Below, one piece after another: positions 47,901 through 60,800 of a DNA stretch of 64,000 nt. Below the pieces are notes generated by a model that was given only the letters and a program-made list of their open reading frames with translations, did no database searches and had not been told where the DNA came from. The translations under genes were made by a program, and so were the position numbers. Within the stretch, counting starts at the first letter, position 1. Each line of letters begins with the position of its first letter. The stretch is from the NCBI GenBank assembly GCA_030142905.1, contig JASJOG010000069.1, forward strand, positions 310,001 through 374,000. Reading direction: 5' to 3'. The stretch is from Heliopora coerulea. Lineage: Eukaryota > Cnidaria > Anthozoa > Scleralcyonacea > Helioporidae.

Positions 47901-50900
47901 CGACTTCAGTGCGGGTCCAATGCAGGCATCTAGTCTTCTCAATGGTATGATGGGACAGTTTATATTTTAGCACTTTCCTGCCGGCCATGCACTCGTGTTG
48001 CACTAAATTGATATTACCAGTTTTTGTGCAGCTTGTGCTAAAATACCTTTTCCTTATTTTTTTGTAACCAGTGGTGATTTGTCACTTGTCAAGCAGACAT
48101 TTATTAAGTGTGTCCATAATGAATCATTGAGTATAAACTTGCCGACATTATCCAAAGCGTATTCGGTCTTAAACTTCTTGTATGAGTCGTTTTAAAGTCT
48201 CTTTGAAGAACAATATTTGACTTCTGGACTATTCTTGGGAAACATAGTACGATTTACGAATAATCTTCTGAACGGATAGTCTGCAGCGACAATTGTGAGC
48301 AGTTAGAGATCTCTCACGAGCATACACTCGCGTAGCGGTTTAACGAAGGCGCTATAGGTTATGTTGATGCTTCATACATTCTAATAAGAATTATTTAAGG
48401 GTATACCACGTCAAAAGCTTGTTAAACAGTTTTTATTATGTGGACTTAATTATTTCCCCATAACAATGCCTTTCCATTCTCTCTTCATCATCCTTATTTT
48501 CGAAATAAATAAGACACCTGGAAATATTTTCCCTTTTTTAATAGTATGTAAACCAACAAAGCAGAAAAAAATATGGAGCTGAATTTAGAAAGGCTGAGAA
48601 ATCTAGAGAAGAAGAAAACAAAAAACTTGGAAGATTTATGCTGGAGTTCTTAAAGCCTGAGGATGCCAAAAGCCGACGAACATGAATCAAAACACGAAGG
48701 GGCAAAGTTGTCAGCCAAAATTTAGCTGAGTTAGACTGGAACAGAAGTTATCCTAAACAGAAGTTAACGGAACAGTCTACAGGCTCAGCAGAAGATCATA
48801 ATTCGCCCAGTAATCTAGCGTATAGTGACCATGAACATCCTGAAAATCTTGACAGTTAAGTTGACGAGGAGATTCAGGAGTATACAGCAAATACAAAGGC
48901 TGCACCTCAAATACAAAGGAACGTCTCGGAAATGATTGCCGTGGATACTTCAATACCCAGCCAAGCAAATTCAAATACTGCAGTTGAACTAATAGAACAT
49001 AAGACGCAAACGGATATTCGCCCTTCTGTGTCCCATGTCTCCTTTTTACGGATACAGTATCTAGGGGTGAGTCTAGAGGGCAATATCAAAGGAACACCTT
49101 TACATGCAATGGCTTTTCCAACTGGAAAAGGCAATATCAAACTGTTTTGAAACATGGAACCAGTGAGGTTTATCTGAATGCAAACGTTGCCGAGGTGTTT
49201 TTCGTGCAAGAACGTTTTATAGCAGCTAGTTTAAAGCAACAGAATGAGCGAGAAACAGAAAGGAGAAACATACAAGTAATTTTAAACAGAAATATCATGA
49301 GGCATATAGTAGATACAATTGTATTTCTGGGTGGTCAAGTTCTGTCATTCAGAGGTCATCCTGAGCTTACGAAATCCTTGATATAAACTTAAATCACTTA
49401 AAGTTTTGCCAAAGATGCAAATAGGGACATGTTGCTTTATTATATGCGTGAGAAGTTTGTTGCAGTTTAGATGAGTTTTCCAAAGCATCGAAGGAAATAT
49501 TGAGAAAATAATATGCGTTTAAATATATCTTTACCGGTAAAGGATTTCCTAAACATCTTTACAGGTCATTGAGAAGGGACGCCAAAAACGATCTGGTTGC
49601 CCAGGGCAACAGGCCACCACCTACTTGCACGTTACTTTCGTTTCGTGCTGACCAAAAGAATACTGGTCCTGGAATTATGAATGGTGTCTAATCGATTTTT
49701 TTCGCGAAGTTGAATACTTACCAAAGCGAAGATTACCTTTGATGAAGGAAATTTTTGAGCGAAAGAATGACATGTTTTGATATATATATTTATCAACTTC
49801 GTTAAGAATTCATGAGAAAAATGCAAAGGAAAATCACAATCGTGTCATGTCGTTATATATGCGATAAAGATACATGTGAATTTATATATGAAGAAGTTAA
49901 TTTTTTTTTTCGCCTTAGAAAACATAAATTTTCAAAATATTATGGCACAAAACATACATATATATGTACAGTTAACTCCCTCTAAACGGACACCCCTCCA
50001 AGACGGACACCTCCCTAAGACGGACACCGCATTTGGTCCCAGCCGTTTATACATTATTTTACCATAAACAAATTCTCTCTAACGCAGACACTTCTCTAAG
50101 ACGGACAACGGACATTTTCTAGGTGGAAAAAGGTTCGAAATACCTCTCAGAGCGGACAGTCAATGGACCGACTTATTAATTCGGATAACGAAATTTGAAT
50201 AAGTCACAATAACGAAGACAACTTCCGTTTGAAAAATTAACAAATTTTAAGTCCAGTGGTTCACTACCTGACATACATTGAACGGCTTTCGCTCGAAACG
50301 TCAGTATCTTTCTCTCGCGGCAGAAAGACGAGCGCTGAGTGACCAAGGTTTTAATCGGTTCAGTACTGATGGCCGGTGTCAAATCACGTCATGTCCCTGT
50401 AAGACGGACACTTCTCTAAGACGGATAAATTCAAACTAAAATTCATTCAGAATTCGTAAGGAAAACACAAAAGAAAATTATAACTGTGTCGGGTCTTTAT
50501 ATGTGATGAAGACACATGTGACTTTATATGTGAAGAAAAACTTAATTTTTTTCGGCTTAGAAAACAATTTCCAAACTTTCTTCGCGACTTAGCGTAATAA
50601 GAGGTTCATTTTAGAAGACATGTAAGAAACTCACAGTATGTGATTTACTGGATCTAAAACACTGGGCTATTGCCTTGTTTTTTAAACATTACATAGAACA
50701 CCCCTGGTCGATTTTTTTAATCCCATATATTGTCTCCTATTAAGGCGGTTTCATATGTCGCATAATCGTCGCATTTAATTTGGACGAATTTAATTCCATC
50801 GACTTAATGCGACGGTTATGCGACCTATGAAACATTAAATTCATCTGAAGAACTAAATTCGTCAGAGACGTTTTATCCGACATGATCAGAAGTAAACAAA

Positions 50901-53900
50901 GTCTGAAATGCGTGTTGGTTTCAGACGACGTCGCATCGAATTAAACGCATAAATTACAATAATATACGTTCTTTTTAGCCCATGTCCAAATGTTTTGTTC
51001 TTTGTCATGAACATGTTCTTATGAAGATCTGGAAAATTATTAAATTCGCCCAAATTAAATTCATCGTATGAAACGAACATGCATTTATGCCGACTAATTG
51101 ACGAAGCTGATATGAACTAAATTCGTCTGAATTAAAATGCGATAACTGTGCGAAGTATGAAACGGTCCTAGTTCTTCTATATATTTATATCCGTTTATTT
51201 ATATAAATACATACATATATGTACAGTATATAAGTGTATATGCATACGTGTATGTATATGTATATGTATGTGAATATGTATCCGTATATATATATATATA
51301 TATATATATATAACTTATCAAAAACCTCCTTGTCCCAAGTTTTAAAACCATTTATAGCTGCCAAGATAAAACTTTTAAAAACTTTATAAAACTTTATTTC
51401 AACGTTTCGGGGCGCTGCCTCTTTGTCAAGAATAAGAACTACAAGGTAGAAGATGTTCCTTATATACATAGCATCACTTAATAATTAAAAAATCCGTTAA
51501 AAGATACAATACTCAAAAGAAGTCCCTAAGGTTCAAACCTTTACGTACAAAAGAATCCAATTTATATGCCCGAAATCCATCCCTTTTAGTTGGGTCTGAT
51601 ACATCTGTCCTATCAACAATTTTTACAAGCATATCTTTAATTCCCTTATAAAAATGAGCATACAAATGTTCTCCCGGTGTACCCCTTTGGCCATCACCGT
51701 ACCTTTTAACACTACTTTTATGGTTATTAAACCTCCTCCTGAAAGATGTTATCGTACTGCCTACATAAATCTTCGAACACTTTTTACATATTCTAAGGTA
51801 AATCACCCCTGCCGAATCGCAATCAAACAAATAATTAATATAAAATATACGACCATTTCTACAAAATGTAGAATCTTCCTCCGCAAAATTGCAAATTTGG
51901 CAGCGTGATTTACCACACTTTCGCATACTCTTATCCCCACTACCTTCTCCCTTCAGTTTAGACCTCACTAAATTATCCTTTAAATTCTTTGGTCTCCGGT
52001 ATACTATCATCGGCTTTTCTTCAAAAATACTTCTCATGTCCTCCGAGGCATGCAAAATAGACCAGAGTGAATCAACAATTTTACCCACCCCCGACAATGC
52101 AGGGTGAAACGTCACAACTAATGGCAATCTCTTATTTCTTTTAATATCACTTCTATTACTATCTTGACAAAGGAGACTCTCCCTGGTCTTAGTTCTGGTC
52201 CTCTCAAATTCAGAATCTACCAAGTTTTCCTTAAAATCTCTTTTTATAAAATTACTACGGAGATCTCGTAATCTATCTCTATGACTCTCCTCCGTACTAC
52301 AAATCCGTTTAACTCTCAAGGCTTGGCCATAAGGAATCCCCTTCTTTACATGCCTCGGATGACAGGATCCATAATGTAAATACTGATGCGTATCCGTTGG
52401 TTTGCAATAAACATCTATCGAGATCTTATCCCCTTGAACCATAACCATAACATCTAAGTATGAAAGCTTTTCATACGGCCATCTCCATGTATACTTAATT
52501 AATTCATGGTATGAATTAACATAATCTAAAAATTCTAACAAACTTTCTCTTCCATGGAGCCAAATGAGGAAAATATCGTCCAAAAAACCGCCATCACACC
52601 AACGGATCCAGGTGATATCCCCTCAACATTTTCTCCTCTAACTTGGGCATAGAGATGTTGGCAAAAGAGGGTGCAAACTTTGTACCTATTGCAGTACATA
52701 ACTTTTGATGGCAGATTTTATCTTTAAACTCAAAATAATTATTTTCTAAAATTAATTTTGCCAAATCCACCAACTCCTCAACAGGCACCCGTTTTTCCAA
52801 ACCCAAATTACTATTATATTCCTGTATTGCTTCCCTTATACTTTCTAATCCTTCGTCGTGTGGAATATGTGAATAAAGACCCACAACATCCATACTACAA
52901 ATAATAGCACCCACAGGGATATCACCCAGCTCCTTTAATTTACACAAAAATTCTGTTGTATCCTTAATAACATGAGGTAAGGTTTTAACAATAGGCTGAA
53001 GGTAAAAGTCTACAAATTCCGAAATCCTTTCCGTTGGTGTTCCTCAATTGGAAACTACCGGTCTGCCCGGAACATTAACCAATCTTTTATGAATTTTAGG
53101 AAGAAGATAGAATCTACCGATTCTATTTTCTTTCCCTTTTAAATAAAGACGATTCTCTTCAGAAATTATTCCGGATTCCTTTAACACAATTAATTTCCTA
53201 TCAACCTCTTTACATAATTTATCCAAAGGGTTTCCCTAACTCTCTCATAAACATAAATTAAAGGAGCTGGGTGATATCCCTGTGGGTGCTATTATTTGTA
53301 GTATGGATGTTGTGGGTCTTTATTCACATATTCCACACGACGAAGGATTAGAAAGTATAAGGGAAGCAATACAGGAATATAATAGTAATTTGGGTTTGGA
53401 AAAACGGGTGCCTGTTGAGGAGTTGGTGGATTTGGCAAAATTAATTTTAGAAAATAATTATTTTGAGTTTAAAGATAAAATCTGCCATCAAAAGTTATGT
53501 ACTGCAATAGGTACAAAGTTTGCACCCTCTTTTGCCAACATCTCTATGCCCAAGTTAGAGGAGAAAATGTTGAGGGGATATCACCTGGATCCGTTGGTGT
53601 GGTGGTGGTTTTTTGGACGATATTTTCCTCATTTGGCTCCATGGAAGAGAAAGTTTGTTAGAATTTTTAGATTATGTTAATTCATATCATGAATTAATTA
53701 AGTATACATGGAGATGGCCGTATGAAAAACTTTCATACTTAGATGTTATGGTTATGGTTCAAGGGGATAAGATCTCGACAGATGTTTATTGCAAACCAAC
53801 GGATACGCATCAGTATTTACATTATGGATCCTGTCATCCGAGGCATGTAAAGAAGGGGATTCCTTATGGCCAAGCCTTGAGAGTTAAACGGATTTGTAGT

Positions 53901-54836
53901 ACGGAGGAGAGTCATAGAGATAGATTACGAGATCTCCGTAGTAATTTTATAAAAAGAGATTTTAAGGAAAACTTGGTAGATTCTGAATTTGAGAGGACCA
54001 GAACTAAGACCAGGGAGAGTCTCCTTTGTCAAGATAGTAATAGAAGTGATATTAAAAGAAATAAGAGATTGCCATTAGTTGTGACGTTTCACCCTGCATT
54101 GTCGGGGGTGGGTAAAATTGTTGATTCACTCTGGTCTATTTTGCATGCCTCGGAGGACATGAGAAGTATTTTTGAAGAAAAGCCGATGATAGTATACCGG
54201 AGACCAAAGAATTTAAAGGATAATTTAGTGAGGTCTAAACTGAAGGGAGAAGGTAGTGGGGATAAGAGTATGCGAAAGTGTGGTAAATCACGCTGCCAAA
54301 TTTGCAATTTTGCGGAGGAAGATTCTACATTTTGTAGAAATGGTCGTATATTTTATATTAATTATTTGTTTGATTGCGATTCGGCAGGGGTGATTTACCT
54401 TAGAATATGTAAAAAGTGTTCGAAGATTTATGTAGGCAGTACGATAACATCTTTCAGGAGGAGGTTTAATAACCATAAAAGTAGTGTTAAAAGGTACGGT
54501 GATGGCCAAAGGGGTACACCGGGAGAACATTTGTATGCTCATTTTTATAAGGGAATTAAAGATATGCTTGTAAAAATTGTTGATAGGACAGATGTATCAG
54601 ACCCAACTAAAAGGGATGGATTTCGGGCATATAAATTGGATTCTTTTGTACGTAAAGGTTTGAACCTTAGGGACTTCTTTTGAGTATTGTATCTTTTAAC
54701 GGATTTTTTAATTATTAAGTGATGCTATGTATATAAGGAACATCTTCTACCTTGTAGTTCTTATTCTTGACAAAGAGGCAGCGCCCCGAAACGTTGAAAT
54801 AAAATTTTATAAGGTTTTTAAAAGTTTTATCTTGGC

Positions 54837-54880
<44 letters not shown>

Positions 54881-57800
54881 TCATGAGGAAAATACAAAGT
54901 AAAATCATAACCTTATTACGACTTTAAATGTGATAAAAACACGCATGGTTTTCTCCTCAAATTTTTTCTGCCTAGAAAACAATTTTCAAACTTTCTTCGC
55001 GACTTAGAGTATTTACGATTTTCGGTACGTACCCAGATTTTTAATTTTGCTCTGGGTAACGTCACACAATTTTAGTCTGGCTAACGCCAGACAATTTTAC
55101 CCGTTAAGGCTAGACGTTTCGGACAGGAAAGGGTTAAGAGATTCGTTTTATGGGTCATTTATAGAACTTGCGGTACTTGCTATATCGGATCTAAAACACT
55201 CGGCTATCGCCTCGTGTTTTAAGTCATAAATTTTTCCTAATATACATCTATATACATAGGTACAGATATTCATCATTTGTTTAAATATCCTCCGTTATTC
55301 AAACTTTCCTTATTTTGTACCATCTTTCAACTGACTGTTTAATCTTATCTATATAGGCGAAGAATACATTCTTATTGCAGATGCAAATGCTACCAAACAA
55401 ATCTTGGTGACAAACTCCTACAAGTATGAAAGGTCTGATGCATTTAAGACAATATTTCCTATAGCAAGCAATGGTCTGCTCTCGTCAGTTGGTAAAGATC
55501 ATTCCCGTCAAAAAAGAATGATTAGTCCTGCGTTCAACTTTGGCCATTTAAAAGGAATGCTGGGTGTATTCCGAGCAAAAACAGCTCTTCTCGTACAGGT
55601 TGGTACCTTAAGCAACATTAATTCCACATCTAATTTGTTTGTATAATGATTTTATAAATGTTCTCCTGCATGTTGGAAATTTCAATATGGACCGGGAATG
55701 TTTGGGGAAGGCTGAAGGAACAACTACGTGGAGATCGTGCTGTGGTTTTCACTATTCATTTAAATTAGTATGCATTTCATTGACAGTAAAATTTTATCCA
55801 ATACTTGCCCATTGCAGAAAACGAACGTCCGTTGATCGAAAATCACCTTCAAGCTTTTACCGTAAACATGTAATTGAGAATAGTGATGTACATCAGGTCG
55901 GATATATTGCGTGAAACGTATCTGACAGAATGCCTAGACAAAAATCGCACAGACAAACATTGTCTCAAACACTACGCCATTCCTTGTCATGCCATTCAAG
56001 CAATACCATATGGCACACATTACCATACTATGGCATGCCGTACCACGCCGTAACATACCAGGTTATCCTATGCCATACCATACTAAGGGTGTGCATAGTC
56101 AGGTTTTTTAGATATGGCACTGGTTGCCGTACTGTTACAGAATCTGGCTCCGGCATTAACTACGCAAATCACTCTTTGAGATCTCCCTGTTTCGTTTGTC
56201 CATAAATGTAAATATCTGTTAAATCGTAAATATCGGTTGTCGAAGTGTAAAAATGAAAATGGCGCAAAATCCATCACTTGGAACCCGAGTAATCGACGCA
56301 GAGCAGCACTTAAATACTCAGAAGCTCAAACCAGTGAATAATTGATGCTTGCACTCGAATAATTCATGAATAGTCGAAGGGTACTCGATACTAGTCACCT
56401 GCACCTATGCAATGTTGTACTTTGTATACCACTGGTTTCATTATATTAACTGTGATTACATCGCTGCTGACACTCAGTAATAGTATTGGGTGGTGCTTCA
56501 AACGATATCTGCTCAGGAGGCTCGCTTATAGATTGGTTTTACTCTGGTAACCTTCCGTAAGTCAGGGAGTTTGCCTGCCGTAAGTGTAGCTGATTAAAGA
56601 GGTAGCTCGGTAGGTAAACTCAGCAGAATATTCTTTATTGTCTCTGACGGGGATCTAGTTGAAAATATTGGCTTTTTTGCTGAGTGTTATGTATGAAATA
56701 TCACTGTGGTCGATGACTGGCACGATTGTTAGAGAACTTTTCAAGTAGAAAACAAGTTGACGATGCTTCGTCATTTCTTGCTACTTATGAGTTTTCTGGT
56801 TGGATCTTTCTTAAGATTTCTCCTTTGCTCTTTTTTTCTGTTTTGTTAAACTAGCTGGTCCCAATACACCGAATTCGTAATGGCGGACAGCCCGGGGAAG
56901 CCTCGGTACAAAAACATGAGAACGAGGCAGGTGAGAATAGAAAATTCATTTCAACATGGCAACTCCTCACTCGGACCCCTTCTCTACTCCAGTTGTACTC
57001 ACGGAAAATGATATTTCCGGAGCGAGTCTTGAGGGGAGGAAACCCGCAGATTTGAAGAAAGCTGATCTTTTGTTTTGGCTGCGATGCAGAGGTGACTCTT
57101 GCAAAGGGTTAAACGTGAAAGCAAAGCTCGTTATACGTTATACACAGCGATCGATAAACGTAAACATTAGATGTTTTGGTTTGATTGCAACAAGCTATGA
57201 AATGAATTTAAAGTTTATAGAACTTTGTCTTTTGCTGTGTCTCTTAGAGCCGAGGAGTGCATTGCAAGTGGCAGAGACAAATTTGTTGTTGACCCAAATC
57301 CCAACAAAATTTATAGTAAACGCAAGGCTCGGGAATGTTCTATTGCGCTTCCTGATTCTTCATCGCAGGATAACGCGGGCACCAGAGTAAAATACCCAAC
57401 TACTGGCTGGGGGAAAGCTCTGGAGAAGTTGCCACTGTTCACCAAGGCTGAAATGAAAAAGCACGTAGAAAATTCTGGCAAAAGAATTGGAAATGCTGAA
57501 CGCCATTCTGTTCCAACAAGCCTTACATGTGCAAAGACATTTCTCCGAGATGAGTATTTAAAAGAAATTGAAGCAGCTGATGGTGAAGAATATTTCTATT
57601 TTAAGTGCAAATGCTATCACAGCTACAAGAAACATGAAGCAGCTCATACCATACAGGTAGCCCTTTACATTATATTTGGCCAAGTGATAGATGCCACTTG
57701 TACATGTGCTGTAAGTAGAGTTGGATATTGTAATCACACATTAGTCCTTATGCTAAAAATTTGCAAATACTCATTGTTTGAAACCAAAACTAGTGAAGAC

Positions 57801-60800
57801 CTCCAGAATGAATTAGATGAAAATCCATTTTTGGCATGTACCTCAAAGATACAAAGTTGGCACAAGAGAGGTCGGGGTGATTCAATACATCCACAACCTG
57901 TTATGGATGTTGTAGTGAAAAAAATTAAGCCTGATGATGAGAAGCCTGCCAAAGGCATAACTATGTCAGCTTAACAAGGCTCGTAATATACCCCAACACA
58001 ATATTGAGAGCCTACCCAGTCACTGTTTCCAGGGAAGAGAGAACATTTTTGACTTCACGTAAAGTAGATGAAAATGAAATTAATGAAATTGAATTGGAAA
58101 CAAGAGATCTGGCAAGCAGTGAGAAATGGAAGGAACAGAGGAAGTTCAGATTCCCAGCCTCAAGGTTTGGTCTGATTTGAAGAAGGCAGCGAAATCATGA
58201 AACTTTCGCTAATTACCTGATGAATCCAAAGGCCTTAACCAATAGGCACACTTCCCATGGGAAAAGATACGAAGGAACTGCTATTCATGAATATCAAAAG
58301 TTCATGAATGCTACAAAAACACCATTAGTAGTGCTCAAATGTGGGTTTGTAGTTTCAAACCAAATGCCAGTGCTAGCAGCCACCCCTGATGGGAAAGTTG
58401 TTGGCTTTGGGTGCAGTAAACCTTTTTTAAACCATCAACAAAATCTGCTATCTCTCCAATGGATGCTTGTGCTGATCCCAAATTTTTCTGTCAACGAGGT
58501 GATCATTGTTGTTTGAAAACTGATCATGAATATTATGCCCAAGTGCATGGCCAGTTAGCAATAACTGGATCTGCTTGGTGTGATGTTATTGTCTACCTGT
58601 CGCGTAGCCAGAAATTTGAAAGTGGGGAGGCAGGGGAGACTTTAGACAAATGTACCGACCAGATGTTAGCAATGTACCGACAAATATTAAGGAAAAATCA
58701 AAGTTAAACAACCCGAGGGCATGAGAAACTTGAAATTCGATAAAAGAATGAAGTATTTCTACTTTGCTAGCTCTGGCTTGTATAGTAGTATTAAACTTCA
58801 AAAACGATTCGGAAAAGTGCGCACATCACGTAAGCTATGATATGTACCAACGCATCTTCTTTTTCGGTTATCACCGCTACCACAACCACTTTGTCCTGAG
58901 GGTTGACGGGATCTGTCATTTTTGTCGGATAAAAAACAACAAAACAGAATTCCTTACGAACATTTTATATTGAACGTCTTTCCCGTACTTAACTTTCGCC
59001 GGAGCTTATCTAACAATTTTTTAACTTGATAATTCAAACTCAAACGGAGTCCGCGACAGACAGGCTTAATGTACCGATAAATTTACTGGATGTACCGACA
59101 GATCTAGTCAGGATGAAAAGTGGGGGACAACTGCCCCCACTGCCCCCCCCCCCCCCTTCCCTTGGGTGCGCTAATGTTGTCTACACATTCAAAGGGATGT
59201 CAATTGAAAGAATAACATTTGATCAACATTTTTGGGACAATTTGAGCCAAAAACTAGAGGGATATTGTTTCCAGCATTTCATTCCTTTTGCTACTTTGGA
59301 GTATAGAGGCCAACAACATGGATCAAGTCCTACAAGGTCTTAAGTCCTAATGACATGGACTAATTACCCAACTTTACATATATATTACTATTATTATTAA
59401 TTAATATAAAGCCTGCTATAAGTGAAAGTCCAAACACTGATTAACTGAAAGTGGCCATGTTGTAACAACATTTTCATTTTTATTAACTTAGGGCTTTATC
59501 ATACAATTTTATACACTGCTATGAGATAATGAGGTCTTGAAGATTACACAGATGTGCATATACAGTCCACATCTGGTTGGCTAAACCAATTAGGCTTAAA
59601 CGAATTACACTTTCCCAGATGCGAAAGTTCTTGATTTTGTTTATTGCCCTCTCGACATGAATTCTTAAGGTAGCAATTTCTTGGGTTTTTACCACATCTG
59701 CAGCTGGCATCTGGGCAGAACTACCCAAAATGGGGGATATTCAACGACACAGCTGGAAGAAGATCCTGGAATGTGAAACCTTTGTCAGCCATGACAGAAT
59801 CATTGGTATCAAATGGAAGGTCTAGAAATCCACTTCTCATGATTATTTCCCTGTCAGATACACTGCCTGTGTACAGTTCACTTATGAATGTGATGTGTCC
59901 AGCAAGTGATACGCCAATCAGTCCTTTAAGCGTAGCGTAATTCTTGTATGAGCTAAACAGCTCACTGTTTAGGAGCAGACTGCTTGGCATTTGGCACTTG
60001 AGTTCAGTACAATCTATAATTACTCTTGTGTTAGGGTACTTGCACTTGAAATCATGAGGCATCCAGTCGTCGACCGCTTTTCGGGATGACCATATGTTCA
60101 ACTGTCCTAGCTTTAAATGCATGAAATTTTTCCACGAAATTATAATTCCGCTAACAGTCGATTGAGAAATGTTAAATAAATGCCCTAAATGGCGTTCTGT
60201 GAAGCCCTGCCTTGGTCTACACATTACTAGGAAAAACTCGTCTTTAGAACTCAATGTTCTGGGCCTCACTGGCCCAACACCAAGGTCAAGTTCCCTTTCA
60301 TAGTACGCAGGATCAACGTCCTTGGAAATAGAACGCCAAAATCTGACATTTTCTGCATTTTCACCCGGATTTAAGTAAGTGAATGTTGCCATGAAAACGT
60401 CATAAGACGGAAATCCCGTATAAAATGCAATAGCCTCATCAGAAGTAAGGTAATTCATTGTAAACATTCGGTTTTTCAGGTTTTCACACTTATCTGAAAC
60501 TTTCTGCTCCTCAGTATAAATTGTAATTTACTTTCCAGTAGTTTCCTCGAGTAACTTTTCCGTTTCAGTAAGCTTTCTCTGAAGATCCAGTACAACAGCT
60601 GGTTGCCACCCATGCTGTTGCTGTCAACCTATGGGCTTTCGGAAATGCATGATCTTTCCTTGCTAGTCGCCACTACCGAGTCATTTTCTGAGGAAAAGGT
60701 GAAATCGTTCGCTGCATTCACATCCGTACTCACATCTTCTGAGGACCGACCTGGAACTGCATTCATGCTAAGTGATGTTCTAGCTTTGACATTACGAATT

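Larger units (their letters stand above)
51312..54838. mobile_element. Penelope-like element, two nearly identical copies head to head
   Basis: 51358-53253 (minus strand) and 53254-54838 (plus strand) are inverted copies that meet at their 5' ends; the 3' ends point outward. The minus copy extends about 300 bp further into the reverse transcriptase. A 46-bp tail (51312-51357) exists only on the left. The element sits in a TA microsatellite. Each copy holds the RT palm/thumb and a C-terminal GIY-YIG endonuclease. Few base differences imply one recent insertion. It lies in P450 intron 1. Confidence 0.92.

Noticed and set aside
51185..51469. Tyr/Ile-repeat ORF
   Set aside because: Translation of the TA microsatellite and PLE tail.
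51654..52107. Antisense ORFs in the PLE copies (mirrored at 54089-54542)
   Set aside because: Exact shadows of the PLE coding frame, present in both copies only because the copies are identical.
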